A DNA stretch of 64,000 bases from Salinibacterium sp. M195 (GTDB lineage: Bacteria; Actinomycetota; Actinomycetes; Actinomycetales; Microbacteriaceae). The notes under the pieces are model-generated. The model saw only the letters and a program-made list of their open reading frames with translations. It was not told where the DNA came from and ran no database searches. The position numbers and the translations under genes are program-made. Location: NCBI RefSeq assembly GCF_019443965.1, contig NZ_CP040814.1:1736001-1800000 (forward strand). Direction: 5' to 3'. Of this stretch, positions 9,457-19,075 are shown piece after piece; position 1 is the first letter of the stretch; each line of letters starts with the position of its first letter.

Positions 9457-10732
9457 TTCGACTATTCAGCGCATCACGAAGACGGGCGAAGGGGAGACCT
9501 GTGCTCCTGAGCTAGCTGACGGTCCGTGGACTTTTGACCTTGGCGTGCCCAGCTATGGTCCGGGCGCATCAATGGGTGACGTCATCCCGACGGGGGCGCC
9601 TCGTCAAGGCCAGCTTCCGGTCGAGTACCAGAAAGCGTCAAACGAAGACCTTCACGCACGCATCATCGCGGCGAAAGCGACCCTCGGTGACCGCGCCGTC
9701 ATCCTCGGCCATTTCTATCAGCGCGATGAGGTTGTTCGGCACGCCGACTTCCTCGGTGACTCCTTCCAGCTTGCCAATGCGGCGCAGACGGTGCCGAATG
9801 CCGAAGCGATTATCTTCTGTGGCGTGCACTTCATGGCAGAGACAGCAGACATTCTCGCGAGCCCCAATCAGGCCGTGATTTTGCCGAACCTTGCCGCTGG
9901 TTGTTCCATGGCCGACATGGCAGACATTGACTCGGTCGAAGAGTGCTGGGAGCAACTCACTGAGGTCTACGGAACCGAGCCGGATGCCGATGGCCGCGTG
10001 CCGATCATCCCGGTGACGTACATGAACTCGTCTGCCGCGCTCAAGGGCTTCTGCGGCCGAAACGGTGGAATCGTCTGCACGAGCTCGAACGCGACAACCG
10101 TGCTGGAGTGGGCCTACGAGCGCGGTCAGCGCGTGCTCTTTTTCCCCGACCAGCACCTCGGTCGCAACACGGCAAAGAAGATGGGCATTTCGACCGATCT
10201 CATGCCGATGTGGAACCCCAACAAGCCTCTCGGCGGCAACGACGCTGAAACGCTCAACGAGGCGAAGGTTGTGCTCTGGCACGGCTTCTGCAGCGTGCAC
10301 AAGCGCTTCAATGTCGGCCAGATCGAGCAGGCCCGTGCCGAGCACCCCGGTGTTCGCGTGATCGTGCACCCCGAGTGCCCGATGCCTGTCGTGGATGCTG
10401 CTGACGAGGCCGGGTCAACCGACTACATCCAGAAAGCGGTTGCCGCCGCGACCGAGCCGACAACCTTCGCGATCGGTACCGAAATCAACATGGTGAACCG
10501 TCTGGCCGCCGAGAACCCGCAGCACACAATCTTCTGCCTCGATCCCGTGGTGTGCCCGTGTTCGACGATGTACCGCATCCACCCCGGCTACTTGGCCTGG
10601 GTGCTTGAAGGGCTCGTCCGCGGAGAGGTTCTCAACCAGATCACTGTTGCCGACGATGTAGCGGAACCGGCGCGTGTCGCTCTTGAGCGGATGCTCGCCG
10701 CGAAGCCCCCGGTAGCGACGAAAGAAGCGTAA
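9443..10732 (+). CDS. nadA: quinolinate synthase
   Basis: NadA condenses iminoaspartate with dihydroxyacetone phosphate to quinolinate, using a 4Fe-4S cluster. The 429-residue protein has ILGHFYQRDEVVRHADFLGDS near residue 85, cluster Cys candidates in IFCGVHFMAE and LAAGCSMADMA, HPECPMPVVDAAD and the C-terminal CLDPVVCPCSTMYRIHPGYLAW. I chose GTG 9443, with AGGGAG 5 bases before it, over an upstream ATG at 9407; it overlaps the nrtR end by 14 bases. It is followed directly by nadB and nadC, giving the complete aspartate-to-NaMN route. Confidence 0.95.
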   Translation: MSSIDSTIQRITKTGEGETCAPELADGPWTFDLGVPSYGPGASMGDVIPTGAPRQGQLPVEYQKASNEDLHARIIAAKATLGDRAVILGHFYQRDEVVRHADFLGDSFQLANAAQTVPNAEAIIFCGVHFMAETADILASPNQAVILPNLAAGCSMADMADIDSVEECWEQLTEVYGTEPDADGRVPIIPVTYMNSSAALKGFCGRNGGIVCTSSNATTVLEWAYERGQRVLFFPDQHLGRNTAKKMGISTDLMPMWNPNKPLGGNDAETLNEAKVVLWHGFCSVHKRFNVGQIEQARAEHPGVRVIVHPECPMPVVDAADEAGSTDYIQKAVAAATEPTTFAIGTEINMVNRLAAENPQHTIFCLDPVVCPCSTMYRIHPGYLAWVLEGLVRGEVLNQITVADDVAEPARVALERMLAAKPPVATKEA

Positions 10733-10734
10733 GC

Positions 10735-12318
10735 ATGGCACGGGTCATTGTTGTCGGCACCGGAATCGCCGGTCTCATCACCGCCTTTCGCGCGAGTGCC
10801 CACCACGACGTGGTTCTCGTGACTAAAGCGGAGATGGCAGAAAGCAACACCAAGTACGCCCAGGGTGGTATTGCTGCAGTGTTGTTCCCGGATGACTCGG
10901 TGGCGAGTCACGTAGCTGACACGATGCGTGCCGGCGCCGGACTGTGCGAACGCGATGCTGTTGAGGTGCTCTGTAGCGAGGGTCCGTTGCGCGTGCAGGA
11001 ACTCATCTCTCTGGGAGTTGAATTCGACCGCATCAACAACGGAGAGTTAGCTCGCGGTCACGAAGCAGCCCACTCCTCGCGTCGCGTTATTCATGCCGGT
11101 GGGGATGCCACTGGTCTCGCCATCGAGGTGGCATTGCTTCGCGCCGTTCGTGCTCTCGCCGTCGAAACTTACGCGTACACCTTCATGCGCGATCTCATTA
11201 CGGAAACAGACGCCGACGGAAAGCCGCGCGTGACCGGCATCGATGTGATCGCTCCCGATGGCAACTCTCGCGTGATCGATGGCGACATTGTGATCATCGC
11301 TAGTGGTGGTGCCGGCCAGCTGTACAAGCACACCACTAACCCGTTCGTCACGACCGGCGACGGTGTTGCTGCCGCTTACCGTGCTGGAGCAGCTCTGGCC
11401 GATGTCGAATTCTTCCAATTTCACCCCACATCGCTCGCCGTTCCTGGCAACCCGCTCGTCTCTGAAGCGGTGCGCGGAGAAGGGGCGACCCTGCTCGACG
11501 AGCACGGCAAACGCTTCATGTTTGACGTGCACCCGGATGGCGAACTTGCCCCGCGTGACGTTGTTGCCCGTGGCATTGCTCGCGCCATGGAAAAGCAGGG
11601 CGGTCGTCCGATCATGCTCGACGCGACGGCGCTCGGGTCTGAGTTTCTCGCGAAGCGATTCCCGGGGATCACCGAAGTGTGCGAGCAGCACGGCTTCGAC
11701 TGGGGCAACGAACCCATTCCGGTCACGCCGGCAGCCCACTATTGGATGGGCGGCATCCGCACCGACATCGATGGCCGCACGAGCGTGCGTGGACTCTATG
11801 CCGTCGGCGAAGCATCCTGCACTGGTGTACACGGAGCAAACCGCCTCGCCTCAAACTCGCTGCTCGAATCGTTGGTGTTTGCGTGGAGGGCCGCGGATGC
11901 CCTCAACGAGCCTCAGCGGGCGATCGAAGTGGATGCTCTCGAGCCCCAATTCGAGATCACCGGAAAAGAGTCATTCACTCGGGATCAGCTGCGTGAACTC
12001 ATGTGGAGCCATGTCGGCCTCGAACGTGATGCAACCCGCCTCAACGAAGCTGCGGCAATTTTGGCCAGCTGGCACTCCGAGGCAAACACTGTCGAGGGTG
12101 CCGAGAACGCGAACCTGCTCGACCTTGCGCGCCTTGTCGTCGTAGCGGCGCTACGTCGTAAGGAATCGCGGGGAGCACACGAGCGCACCGATTACCCGGA
12201 GGCGCGCGAAGAACTCGCCTTCTCCACACGGTGGGCTGCCGTCAACGTTGCCGGGGACTTTATCCCGGCCGAAGACCGGATCCGAGCCGAAGATCAAGCA
12301 GAAGCGGTTAACCGATGA
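10735..12318 (+). CDS. nadB: L-aspartate oxidase
   Basis: This FAD enzyme oxidises L-aspartate to iminoaspartate, the substrate of NadA. The 527-residue protein starts 2 bases after the nadA stop. It shows the FAD-binding GTGIAGLITAFRA at the N-terminus, YAQGGIAAV, the substrate-region HSSRRVIHAGGDATG, HYWMGGIRTD and GVHGANRLASNSLLE. A helical C-terminal domain of the succinate dehydrogenase/fumarate reductase family covers about 425-527. The ATGA overlap with nadC argues for coupled translation. Confidence 0.96.
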   Translation: MARVIVVGTGIAGLITAFRASAHHDVVLVTKAEMAESNTKYAQGGIAAVLFPDDSVASHVADTMRAGAGLCERDAVEVLCSEGPLRVQELISLGVEFDRINNGELARGHEAAHSSRRVIHAGGDATGLAIEVALLRAVRALAVETYAYTFMRDLITETDADGKPRVTGIDVIAPDGNSRVIDGDIVIIASGGAGQLYKHTTNPFVTTGDGVAAAYRAGAALADVEFFQFHPTSLAVPGNPLVSEAVRGEGATLLDEHGKRFMFDVHPDGELAPRDVVARGIARAMEKQGGRPIMLDATALGSEFLAKRFPGITEVCEQHGFDWGNEPIPVTPAAHYWMGGIRTDIDGRTSVRGLYAVGEASCTGVHGANRLASNSLLESLVFAWRAADALNEPQRAIEVDALEPQFEITGKESFTRDQLRELMWSHVGLERDATRLNEAAAILASWHSEANTVEGAENANLLDLARLVVVAALRRKESRGAHERTDYPEAREELAFSTRWAAVNVAGDFIPAEDRIRAEDQAEAVNR

Positions 12319-13175
12319 ATCAGCAGCTAGTCGACAACGTCATCCTGATGGCGCTCGCGGAAGACGCACCGTGGGGTGACGTGACGAGCGAGGCTTTTGT
12401 GCCCGCCGATGCCGTCGCAACGGCCGTGCTCAATGCTCGTGAACCGGGCGTCGCGAGCGGCCTCGACGTTTTCGCCCGCACGTTCTTGCTGGTGGATGCC
12501 CGGGCCGAGGTCACGCTGCAGGCCAGTGACGGCGACACGTTCGCCGCCAGCCAGCAACTCGCAACCGTCTCTGGCAATGCTCGTGCCGTTCTGCGGGCGG
12601 AGCGCATCGCTCTCAACCTCAGCCAGCGGATGTCGGGAATTGCCACGCAGACGGCGGCCTATGTCGCCCAGGTGGCTGGCACCCACGCGCGCATCGTGGA
12701 TACGCGCAAGACGACTCCGGGGCTGCGCGCGCTGGAACGTCAGGCTGTTCGCAACGGCGGCGGACGCAACCACCGCTTCAGCCTCTCGGATGCGGTGATG
12801 GCGAAAGATAACCACCTCGCTGTGCTCGCGGCGGCCGGGATTGATCTCGGTGAAGCAATCCGTCGTGCCCGGGAACGCATTGGCCACACAACCCACCTTG
12901 AGGTTGAGGTCGATCGTCTCGACCAGGTAGAGACTGTTGTCGCTGCCGGCGTAGACACGATCATGCTCGATAACTTCTCGCTCGAAGACCTTCGGGCCGG
13001 TGTTGCGCTCGTAGCAGGGCGCGCGATCGTCGAAGCCAGTGGGGGCGTGAACCTCGACACTGTGGCGGCTATTGCAGCCACCGGTGTTGATGTGATCTCT
13101 GTAGGGGCGCTCACCCACAGTGTGCGCTCGCTTGATCTGGGTCTCGACGTTGCGGTGAGGGCCGTCGGCGAATGA
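12315..13175 (+). CDS. nadC: nicotinate-nucleotide pyrophosphorylase (carboxylating)
   Basis: NadC converts quinolinate and PRPP to nicotinate mononucleotide with loss of CO2. The 286-residue protein has the family motifs RMSGIATQT, IVDTRKTTPGLRALERQAVRNGGGRNHRFSLSDAVMAKDNHL (the substrate-binding Arg/Lys/His set) and VEVDRLDQ, followed by EASGGVNLDTVAAIAATGVDVISVGALTHS. It overlaps both nadB and the cysteine desulfurase gene by 4 bases, so all four form one operon. Confidence 0.96.
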   Translation: MNQQLVDNVILMALAEDAPWGDVTSEAFVPADAVATAVLNAREPGVASGLDVFARTFLLVDARAEVTLQASDGDTFAASQQLATVSGNARAVLRAERIALNLSQRMSGIATQTAAYVAQVAGTHARIVDTRKTTPGLRALERQAVRNGGGRNHRFSLSDAVMAKDNHLAVLAAAGIDLGEAIRRARERIGHTTHLEVEVDRLDQVETVVAAGVDTIMLDNFSLEDLRAGVALVAGRAIVEASGGVNLDTVAAIAATGVDVISVGALTHSVRSLDLGLDVAVRAVGE

Positions 13176-14326
13176 TCTTTCTCGACTCAGCAGCAACCAC
13201 ACCCGTGCGCCGTGAGGTGCTGGAGGCGATGTGGCCGTTGCTGACGGGAGACTTCGGTAACCCCTCAAGTCATCACGAGCTGGGGGAGTCCGCGAAGCGT
13301 GCCCTTGATGGTGCGCGCAAGAGTGTCGCCGCGTCGATCGGGTGTCGCGCATCCGATGTCATCTTCACCTCGGGCGGCACGGAGTCAGACAACTTAGCGA
13401 TCAAGGGATTGGCGCTCGCCGAGCCTCGGGGGCGCCACATCGTCACGAGTGCTGTTGAGCACGAAGCAGTGCTCGAATCCGTTGACTATCTCGCACGGAT
13501 CCACGACTTCGAGATCACGGTGTTGCCGGTAGACAGTCGCGGCCGTGTCGATCTCGACCACGTGCGTGACGCGCTGCGCCCCGATACGACCCTCTGCGCC
13601 ATCATGTACGCCAATAACGAGGTCGGTGTTGTGCAGCCCATTGCGGCGATAGCCGAGCTCTGTCGAGTACACGGGGTGCCGTTGCATACGGACGCGGTGC
13701 AAGCCGCCGGTTGGCTTCCTCTCGACCCTGCGGGGTTGGGCGTCGACGCGCTCAGTCTCTCGGGTCACAAACTCGGGGCGCCGAAAGGCATTGGCGTGCT
13801 AATTGCCAAGGGCCGCCGAAGCCTTGAGCCTGTGCTGCACGGGGGAGGCCAAGAACGCGGCAAGCGCTCCGGAACAGAGAACGTTGCCGGTGCGGTGGGC
13901 TTCGCTCATGCCCTTGCGCTCGCAGAAAGCGACCGTATTGAGCGTGCGGAGCGCATAGGGCAGCTGCGTAATGACTTCGTGGCCGATGTGCAGGCCCGCG
14001 TACCGGCTGCGATCCTCACCGGGCCCGAACTTGGCGCGTCATCCCACCGCCTCCCCAACAACGCCTCGTTCTGTTTCCCCGGCACCAGCGGCGAATCACT
14101 GCTGCTCGAACTCGGTCGCGCCGGCATCATCTGCTCAGCAGGCTCAGCCTGCGCGGTCGGAAGCGATGACGCCTCCCACGTGCTCACCGCAATGGGAATT
14201 GACGAAGAAGTCGCGCAAACCGCGGTGCGTTTCAGCCTCAGCGGGGAGACCACTGCCGAAGAACTCGCCACCGTCGCCGCCGAGATCGAGACCGCCTACC
14301 GTGCGGTGCGCTCGCTCTCGGGGTAA
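13172..14326 (+). CDS. cysteine desulfurase, NifS/IscS type
   Basis: This PLP enzyme mobilises sulfur from cysteine. The 384-residue protein has LDSAATTPVR at the start, FTSGGTESDNLAIKG, the PLP-Asp region HTDAVQAAG, the PLP-Lys in SLSGHKLGAPKG and the catalytic Cys loop SAGSACAVGSDDASHVL. Its place at the end of a nrtR-nadABC operon, with a 4-base overlap, suggests it builds the Fe-S cluster of NadA, as known for NifS-like enzymes co-encoded with nadA in other bacteria. A general Isc/Suf role is not excluded. Its 3' end overlaps the convergent LysR gene by 31 bases. Confidence 0.92.
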   Translation: MIFLDSAATTPVRREVLEAMWPLLTGDFGNPSSHHELGESAKRALDGARKSVAASIGCRASDVIFTSGGTESDNLAIKGLALAEPRGRHIVTSAVEHEAVLESVDYLARIHDFEITVLPVDSRGRVDLDHVRDALRPDTTLCAIMYANNEVGVVQPIAAIAELCRVHGVPLHTDAVQAAGWLPLDPAGLGVDALSLSGHKLGAPKGIGVLIAKGRRSLEPVLHGGGQERGKRSGTENVAGAVGFAHALALAESDRIERAERIGQLRNDFVADVQARVPAAILTGPELGASSHRLPNNASFCFPGTSGESLLLELGRAGIICSAGSACAVGSDDASHVLTAMGIDEEVAQTAVRFSLSGETTAEELATVAAEIETAYRAVRSLSG

Positions 14327-15258
14327 TCCCGCAACCCCCACGACGCGCCATCCAGGGCAGTCAACGTCGCAATCGTTGTTGCCACACTCGGGATCCGCGT
14401 AGCCCCCGGCTGAATGACGTACTGAATCGTGCGCTCGCTCGATGGCTGAGGGGCGTGGATGCTCACGCCCTCCGGCAGCGTCAGCGACGAGAGAGCCAGC
14501 TGGGGAAGCAACGCAACCCCGAGCCCTCGCGACACAAAGTTCAGCACCGCAAGCGCGTTATCCGTTTCCAGACCGATCTCGGGGGCGAAACCCTCGAGAT
14601 TGCAGAGAGCAAGCAAGTGGCCGCGGCAGAGAGTGCAGCCCGCAATCCAGGGGTCGTTGGCGAGATCTGCCAGGCGCACATCATCCGCTTTAGCGAGAGA
14701 GTGACTATCGGGCAAGACCAACACGACGGGCTCCGTAAACAGGGGAACCGTCCTATGCCCGCCATCACGTGCCAAGTGTGGGTCAGCCCGGTCCTCTGGA
14801 TAAGAAAACGTAATCGCTACATCCGCCGCGCCATCCCTCAACAGTTGCAGCGCCTGTGGGGGCTCAGCTTCGACATAGTTCACCGTCAAATTTGGATGCT
14901 GCTGGCGCAATTGACGGATCAGCCGCGGCACGAGCGTCGACGATGCTGTCGGGAATGCCGCGATGCGAACCGTTCCGCTCGAGAGGCCCGCCAGTTCTGC
15001 GAGTTCGGCGCTCGCCGCATCCACGGCATTGAGCACGGTGACGGCGTGACTGGCTAGCGCCCGCCCGGCCTCGGTGAGGCGTACCCCGCGGCCGGCCCGA
15101 ACAATGAGCGCAAGCCCCAGGCGCGTTTGGGCGCGGGTGAGGTGTTGGCTGAGGGCGGGTTGGCTGTAACCGAGGATGTTGGCTGCTTCGCTGATGGTGC
15201 CGTGGTCGGAGATTGCGCGAACGATACGCAACGTGAGGAAGTCTGGCGTGGTGTCCAT
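14296..15258 (-). CDS. LysR-family transcriptional regulator
   Basis: The 320-residue regulator starts at ATG 15256-15258, MDTTPDFLTLRIVRAI. The N-terminal winged helix contains GTISEAANILGYSQPALSQHLTRAQTRLG and GRGVRLTEAGR. The remainder is a periplasmic-binding-like effector domain with DVAITFSYPEDR and ALLPQLALS. It is divergent from the class V aminotransferase gene with an 81-base shared intergenic region, so that enzyme gene is the likely target. The effector is unknown. Confidence 0.93.
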   Translation of the reverse strand: MDTTPDFLTLRIVRAISDHGTISEAANILGYSQPALSQHLTRAQTRLGLALIVRAGRGVRLTEAGRALASHAVTVLNAVDAASAELAELAGLSSGTVRIAAFPTASSTLVPRLIRQLRQQHPNLTVNYVEAEPPQALQLLRDGAADVAITFSYPEDRADPHLARDGGHRTVPLFTEPVVLVLPDSHSLAKADDVRLADLANDPWIAGCTLCRGHLLALCNLEGFAPEIGLETDNALAVLNFVSRGLGVALLPQLALSSLTLPEGVSIHAPQPSSERTIQYVIQPGATRIPSVATTIATLTALDGASWGLRDYPESERTAR

Positions 15259-15264
15259 GCCAAA

Positions 15265-15282
15265 ATCATAACAAAACGTGAT
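15265..15282. promoter_or_regulatory. possible LysR binding site in the divergent region
   Basis: ATCA-N10-TGAT forms an imperfect dyad in the 81-base region between the LysR gene and the divergent aminotransferase gene, where a T-N11-A type site would be expected. The half-sites are short, so this is only suggestive. Confidence 0.3.
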
Positions 15283-15339
15283 TCTTCGTATCTCAATCAT
15301 GCCCTTGTCGCATGTATCCGACCGGGGCACTATGGAGGC

Positions 15340-16386
15340 ATGACATCACCGGCCCTGACCCACGCGATGGGGAGCTTCGCCAACACGCACGGCTACCTCT
15401 CTGCCGCCACCATGGGTTTGCCGACGTGCGCTGCCGTCGCCGAGATGACCGAGAAACTTCAACAGTGGGCCACTGCAACCTGCAACCCCATGAACTACGG
15501 CGACATTGTTGAGCGCACGCGCGGGCACTACGCGCGCCTCGTCGGCATCGACTCCACTCGCGTTGCCATCGGCTCGCAGACCTCGGTCATGGCCTCGCTC
15601 ATTGCGTGCTCGCTGCCCGCCGGCTCGCACGTGCTCGTCGTCGAATCCGACTTCACGTCGATCGTGTTCCCGTTTCTGCAACACCGCGACCTCATCGTGC
15701 AGGCGGTTCCGCTGGAGAAACTTGCCGCCTCGATCACCGACAGCACCGCACTCGTCGTGTTCTCGCTCATCCAATCCTGCAACGGCAAAGTCGCCGACAC
15801 TGAGGCGATTATCGCGGCAGCCGCCCAGCACGGGGCTCGCACGCTGTGCGACGTGACCCAAGCTGCCGGCGTCTACCCGGTGGATGCCAGCCAATACGAC
15901 GCGACCGTCTGCCACGCCTACAAATGGTTGTGTTCGCCGCGCGGCGTCGCGTTTCTCACAATCTCCGAGGATTTTGGCCAGCACATCACTCCCGTTCAGG
16001 CCGGCTGGTACGCCGGTGATGATGTGTGGGGCAGCGTCTACGGAACCGAAATGAACCTCGCCAAGGATGCGCGCCAATTCGATGTTTCGCCCGCGTGGCA
16101 AGCCTGGGTAGGCGCCGAGCATCCCATCGCCATGTTCGCCGACCTCGACATTTCCGAAGTGTGGGAGCACTGCGCCGGCCTTGGCAACGCGCTGTGCGAC
16201 GAGCTCGGAATTGAGCGTCAAAACCAAGCGATCGTCACCTGGCCAGACGAAACGGGCAGCGATCTCGCCAAACTCACCGCCGCAGGTATCACCGCCTCCG
16301 GTCGTGCCGGCCGACTCCGCGCCGCCTTTCACCTCTGGAATACCGAAGAAGATGTTGCGGCGGTTATCGCTGCGCTGCGCGTCTAG
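15340..16386 (+). CDS. aminotransferase class V-fold PLP enzyme
   Basis: The product of about 348 residues (from ATG 15340) has the class V fold: SQTSVMASLIACSLP near residue 77, the PLP-Asp in LCDVTQAAGVYPVD, and the Schiff-base Lys in CHAYKWLCSPRGVAF. It resembles kynureninase/isopenicillin-epimerase-like members of unknown substrate. A GGAGG lies only 1 base before the ATG, so initiation could instead occur at a downstream codon such as ATG 15367. It is divergent from a LysR regulator that probably controls it. No pathway partner is adjacent. Confidence 0.85.
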   Translation: MTSPALTHAMGSFANTHGYLSAATMGLPTCAAVAEMTEKLQQWATATCNPMNYGDIVERTRGHYARLVGIDSTRVAIGSQTSVMASLIACSLPAGSHVLVVESDFTSIVFPFLQHRDLIVQAVPLEKLAASITDSTALVVFSLIQSCNGKVADTEAIIAAAAQHGARTLCDVTQAAGVYPVDASQYDATVCHAYKWLCSPRGVAFLTISEDFGQHITPVQAGWYAGDDVWGSVYGTEMNLAKDARQFDVSPAWQAWVGAEHPIAMFADLDISEVWEHCAGLGNALCDELGIERQNQAIVTWPDETGSDLAKLTAAGITASGRAGRLRAAFHLWNTEEDVAAVIAALRV

Positions 16387-16442
16387 CTAAACTGGATGTC
16401 CGCCGACCGTGCATCCAGCTCGGCTGACTATTGGAGTTTTAA

Positions 16443-17828
16443 GTGGCTACGCCTAACCCCCTCGACGCCGTAATCAACCTCGCCAAGCGCCGAGGTTTCG
16501 TCTTCCAATCGGGAGAGATTTACGGCGGTTCACGCTCAGCCTGGGACTATGGCCCGCTGGGAACCGCCCTCAAAGAGAACATCAAGAAGCAGTGGTGGCA
16601 AACCATTGTTCAGGGCCGCGAAGATGTCGTCGGCATCGATTCCGCCGTCATCCTTCCCCGCAAGGTCTGGGAAGCATCCGGTCACGTTGACGTGTTCTCC
16701 GACCCGCTCGTCGAGTCGCTGCACACCCACAAGCGTTACCGCGCCGACCACCTTCTCGAAGCCTACGAAGAGAAGCACGGTCACCCTCCCGTTAACGGGC
16801 TTGCCGACATCCGCGACCCTGACACCGGTCAGCCCGGATCATGGACCGAACCGCAAAACTTCTCCGGACTACTGAAGACATTCCTCGGCCCTGTCGACAA
16901 CGAAGAGGGCATGCACTACCTGCGGCCCGAAACTGCTCAAGGTATCTTCACCAACTTCGCCAACGTCATGGGTGCTGCTCGCATGAAGCCTCCCTTTGGA
17001 ATCGGCCAGGTCGGAAAGTCGTTCCGCAACGAAATCACGCCCGGAAACTTCATTTTCCGTACCCGCGAATTCGAGCAGATGGAGATGGAATTCTTCGTCG
17101 AGCCCGGCACGGATGAAGAGTGGCACCAGTACTGGATCGACGAATCCATGAAGTGGTACACCGACCTCGGTATCAAGCCCGAAAACCTGCGCTTCTACGA
17201 GCACGCTCAAGAGAAGCTGTCGCACTATTCCAAGCGCACCGTGGATGTTGAGTACCGATTCCGCTTTGCTGGCGGCGAGTGGGGTGAGCTCATGGGCATC
17301 GCCAACCGCACCGACTTCGACCTGCGCACGCACTCCGAAGCTTCTGGCTCAGATCTGTCGTACTTCGACCAGGCCAAGGATGAGCGCTGGACGCCCTACG
17401 TTATCGAGCCCGCGTTCGGACTCACCCGTGCACTCATGGCGTTCCTCATCGACGCCTACGCAGAAGACGAAGCTCCCAACGCCAAGGGTGGCGTCGACAA
17501 GCGCACCGTTCTGCGCCTCGACCGTCGCCTCTCGCCCGTCAAGGTTGCCGTTCTGCCGCTATCGCGCAACGAACGCCTGTCGCCGATGGCTCGCGGAATT
17601 GCTGCTGACCTTCGCAAGTACTGGAACGTCGACTTCGATGATGCCGGTGCCATTGGTCGTCGCTACCGTCGTCAAGACGAAATCGGCACCCCGTTCTGTG
17701 TCACGATCGACTTCGATTCGCTCGATGACAACGCGGTGACAATCCGCGAACGCGACTCGATGGAACAGAAGCGCATGCCGATCGAAGAGCTGCGCGGTTA
17801 CCTCGCGCAGGAGCTCATCGGCTGCTAG
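16443..17828 (+). CDS. glyS: glycyl-tRNA synthetase (class II, dimeric type)
   Basis: The enzyme charges tRNA-Gly. The 461-residue alpha-2-type protein starts at GTG 16443, with [25 protein letters not shown], class II motif 2 [34 protein letters not shown] and motif 3 [16 protein letters not shown]. The C-terminal anticodon-binding domain (about 355-455) contains KVAVLPLS. The length and architecture match the eukaryotic-like GlyQS form usual in actinobacteria. No T-box was seen in the 56 bases upstream. Confidence 0.96.
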   Translation: MATPNPLDAVINLAKRRGFVFQSGEIYGGSRSAWDYGPLGTALKENIKKQWWQTIVQGREDVVGIDSAVILPRKVWEASGHVDVFSDPLVESLHTHKRYRADHLLEAYEEKHGHPPVNGLADIRDPDTGQPGSWTEPQNFSGLLKTFLGPVDNEEGMHYLRPETAQGIFTNFANVMGAARMKPPFGIGQVGKSFRNEITPGNFIFRTREFEQMEMEFFVEPGTDEEWHQYWIDESMKWYTDLGIKPENLRFYEHAQEKLSHYSKRTVDVEYRFRFAGGEWGELMGIANRTDFDLRTHSEASGSDLSYFDQAKDERWTPYVIEPAFGLTRALMAFLIDAYAEDEAPNAKGGVDKRTVLRLDRRLSPVKVAVLPLSRNERLSPMARGIAADLRKYWNVDFDDAGAIGRRYRRQDEIGTPFCVTIDFDSLDDNAVTIRERDSMEQKRMPIEELRGYLAQELIGC

Positions 17829-17879
17829 CAGCTACCGCGCGGCCGGGCTCTGAGTGGTTCCCGCTCCGAGCTCGGCTCG

Positions 17880-17922
17880 CGCCTCTCGCTGCTCTCGCCT
17901 CTCGCTGCTCTCGCCTCTCGCT
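17880..17922. repeat. 16-bp tandem repeat downstream of glyS
   Basis: The unit CGCCTCTCGCTGCTCT occurs twice in full (17880-17895 and 17896-17911) and once in part (to 17922). It lies in the 299-base space between glyS and the next gene, directly before copy 2 of the inverted-repeat element. It may be a variable-number repeat. Confidence 0.8.
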
Positions 17923-17936
17923 CGACGCCGGCGCAT

Positions 17937-18034
17937 CCTCGGAAATTCAGGAGATCTGCGCCGGCGAATCCTTACTCCCGCCGAAACTAAGGGATCTCGC
18001 GGCGCGTAGTTGCCGATCTCCTGAGTTTCCGAGG
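17937..18034. repeat. inverted-repeat element, copy 2 (98 bp)
   Basis: Left arm CCTCGGAAATTCAGGAGATC (17937-17956) and right arm GATCTCCTGAGTTTCCGAGG (18015-18034) are inverted with one A/G change that still pairs as G-U in RNA, the same change seen in copy 1. The 58-base core differs from the other copies and is GC-rich. It fills most of the glyS-DUF559 intergenic space. Confidence 0.85.
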
Positions 18035-18127
18035 TGAACAGCTCGTCCACAGCGCGATGGCCACCCCCGAGTCCACCGATCGCGGCCGGCAATCCACGCC
18101 ACGAGTGGCGCCGACGATGCTGTCCCC

Positions 18128-19075
18128 ATGGCAGATGTGCGTGAACTAGTCGATGAACTCGATGGCCTTGCTCAAAAACGTCAGCTCGTAGCCCGCGGAG
18201 CCAGCGACTACGACCTGACTCACGCGGTCAGGCGGGGCGAAGTAGTGCGAGCTCGCCAAGGCTGGTACACGACGGCTGATCCCTCCGAGCCTCGAGTGAG
18301 GGCCGTGCGTGTGGGCGGTCGTCTTACGGGTATTTCAGCGATCGTTGACTGGGGCGGATGGGTGCTGGGCGAGCATCCACTGCACGTTTCGGTTGCTCAC
18401 AATGCCGCTCGCCTTCGCAGCCAATGGAATCGGAGGCATCCACTTGGAGTGCACCGCGGTGTGGAGCTGCACTGGGCTCCGATTTTGGTCAGCGACCAAG
18501 GTTCGAATTGGCATGTCAGTGTGCTTGAGGCGCTCAGACGTGTGATCGTCGATCACGATCTCGAGACGGCGGTCGCTGCGGTGGACTGGGCACTTCACAC
18601 AAGAAGGGTTGACGAGTTCGATTTCGAACTGTTGATACTTAGTTTACCTAGTCACAAACGGGCGATTCGGTCGTGGGTCGACCGACATTGTGAGAGCCTG
18701 CCGGAGAGTCTCGCTCGTACGCGGCTGCGGCTTAGGGGTCATCGGGTCGAAATTCAGGTTCCTGTCGGTGGCAAGCGAATTGATCTGGTCGTGAACGGCG
18801 TTGTCGGTCTCGAGATCAATGGCAAACAGTTTCACGCGCACACTTTTGAGGAGGATCACCTCAAAGGGCTCGAGATCACGATCGCGGGATTTCATGCCAT
18901 GAGCTTGAGCGCAAGGATGGTTTTCGCGCAGTGGGAGCTATTTCTCCGGGCACTGGAGAGCGCGTTGGCCTCGCATCCGCTCGATGACCTCGGAAATTCA
19001 GGAGATTCCGCTTGCGAGCTGGCGGCAGGCCCGAGAATACGCACACCCGCAAGCCAGAGTTTCGGAATCTCCTGA
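18128..19075 (+). CDS. DUF559/AbiEi-like domain protein
   Basis: The 315-residue protein has an N-terminal winged-helix-like region (about 1-60: LARRGASDYDL-type string, then VRRGEVVRARQGWY) as in type IV toxin-antitoxin AbiEi-like proteins. The C-terminal region (about 200-285) is a Vsr-type/DUF559 nuclease-like fold with GKRIDLVVNGVVGLEINGKQFHAHTFEEDHLKGLEITIAGFHAMSLSARMVFAQW. The usual EIDG appears as EING. Such proteins are abundant in Microbacteriaceae and their role is unknown. The last ~30 codons are supplied by copy 3 of the inverted-repeat element, so the natural C-terminus was probably replaced or extended by its insertion. Confidence 0.75.
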   Translation: MADVRELVDELDGLAQKRQLVARGASDYDLTHAVRRGEVVRARQGWYTTADPSEPRVRAVRVGGRLTGISAIVDWGGWVLGEHPLHVSVAHNAARLRSQWNRRHPLGVHRGVELHWAPILVSDQGSNWHVSVLEALRRVIVDHDLETAVAAVDWALHTRRVDEFDFELLILSLPSHKRAIRSWVDRHCESLPESLARTRLRLRGHRVEIQVPVGGKRIDLVVNGVVGLEINGKQFHAHTFEEDHLKGLEITIAGFHAMSLSARMVFAQWELFLRALESALASHPLDDLGNSGDSACELAAGPRIRTPASQSFGIS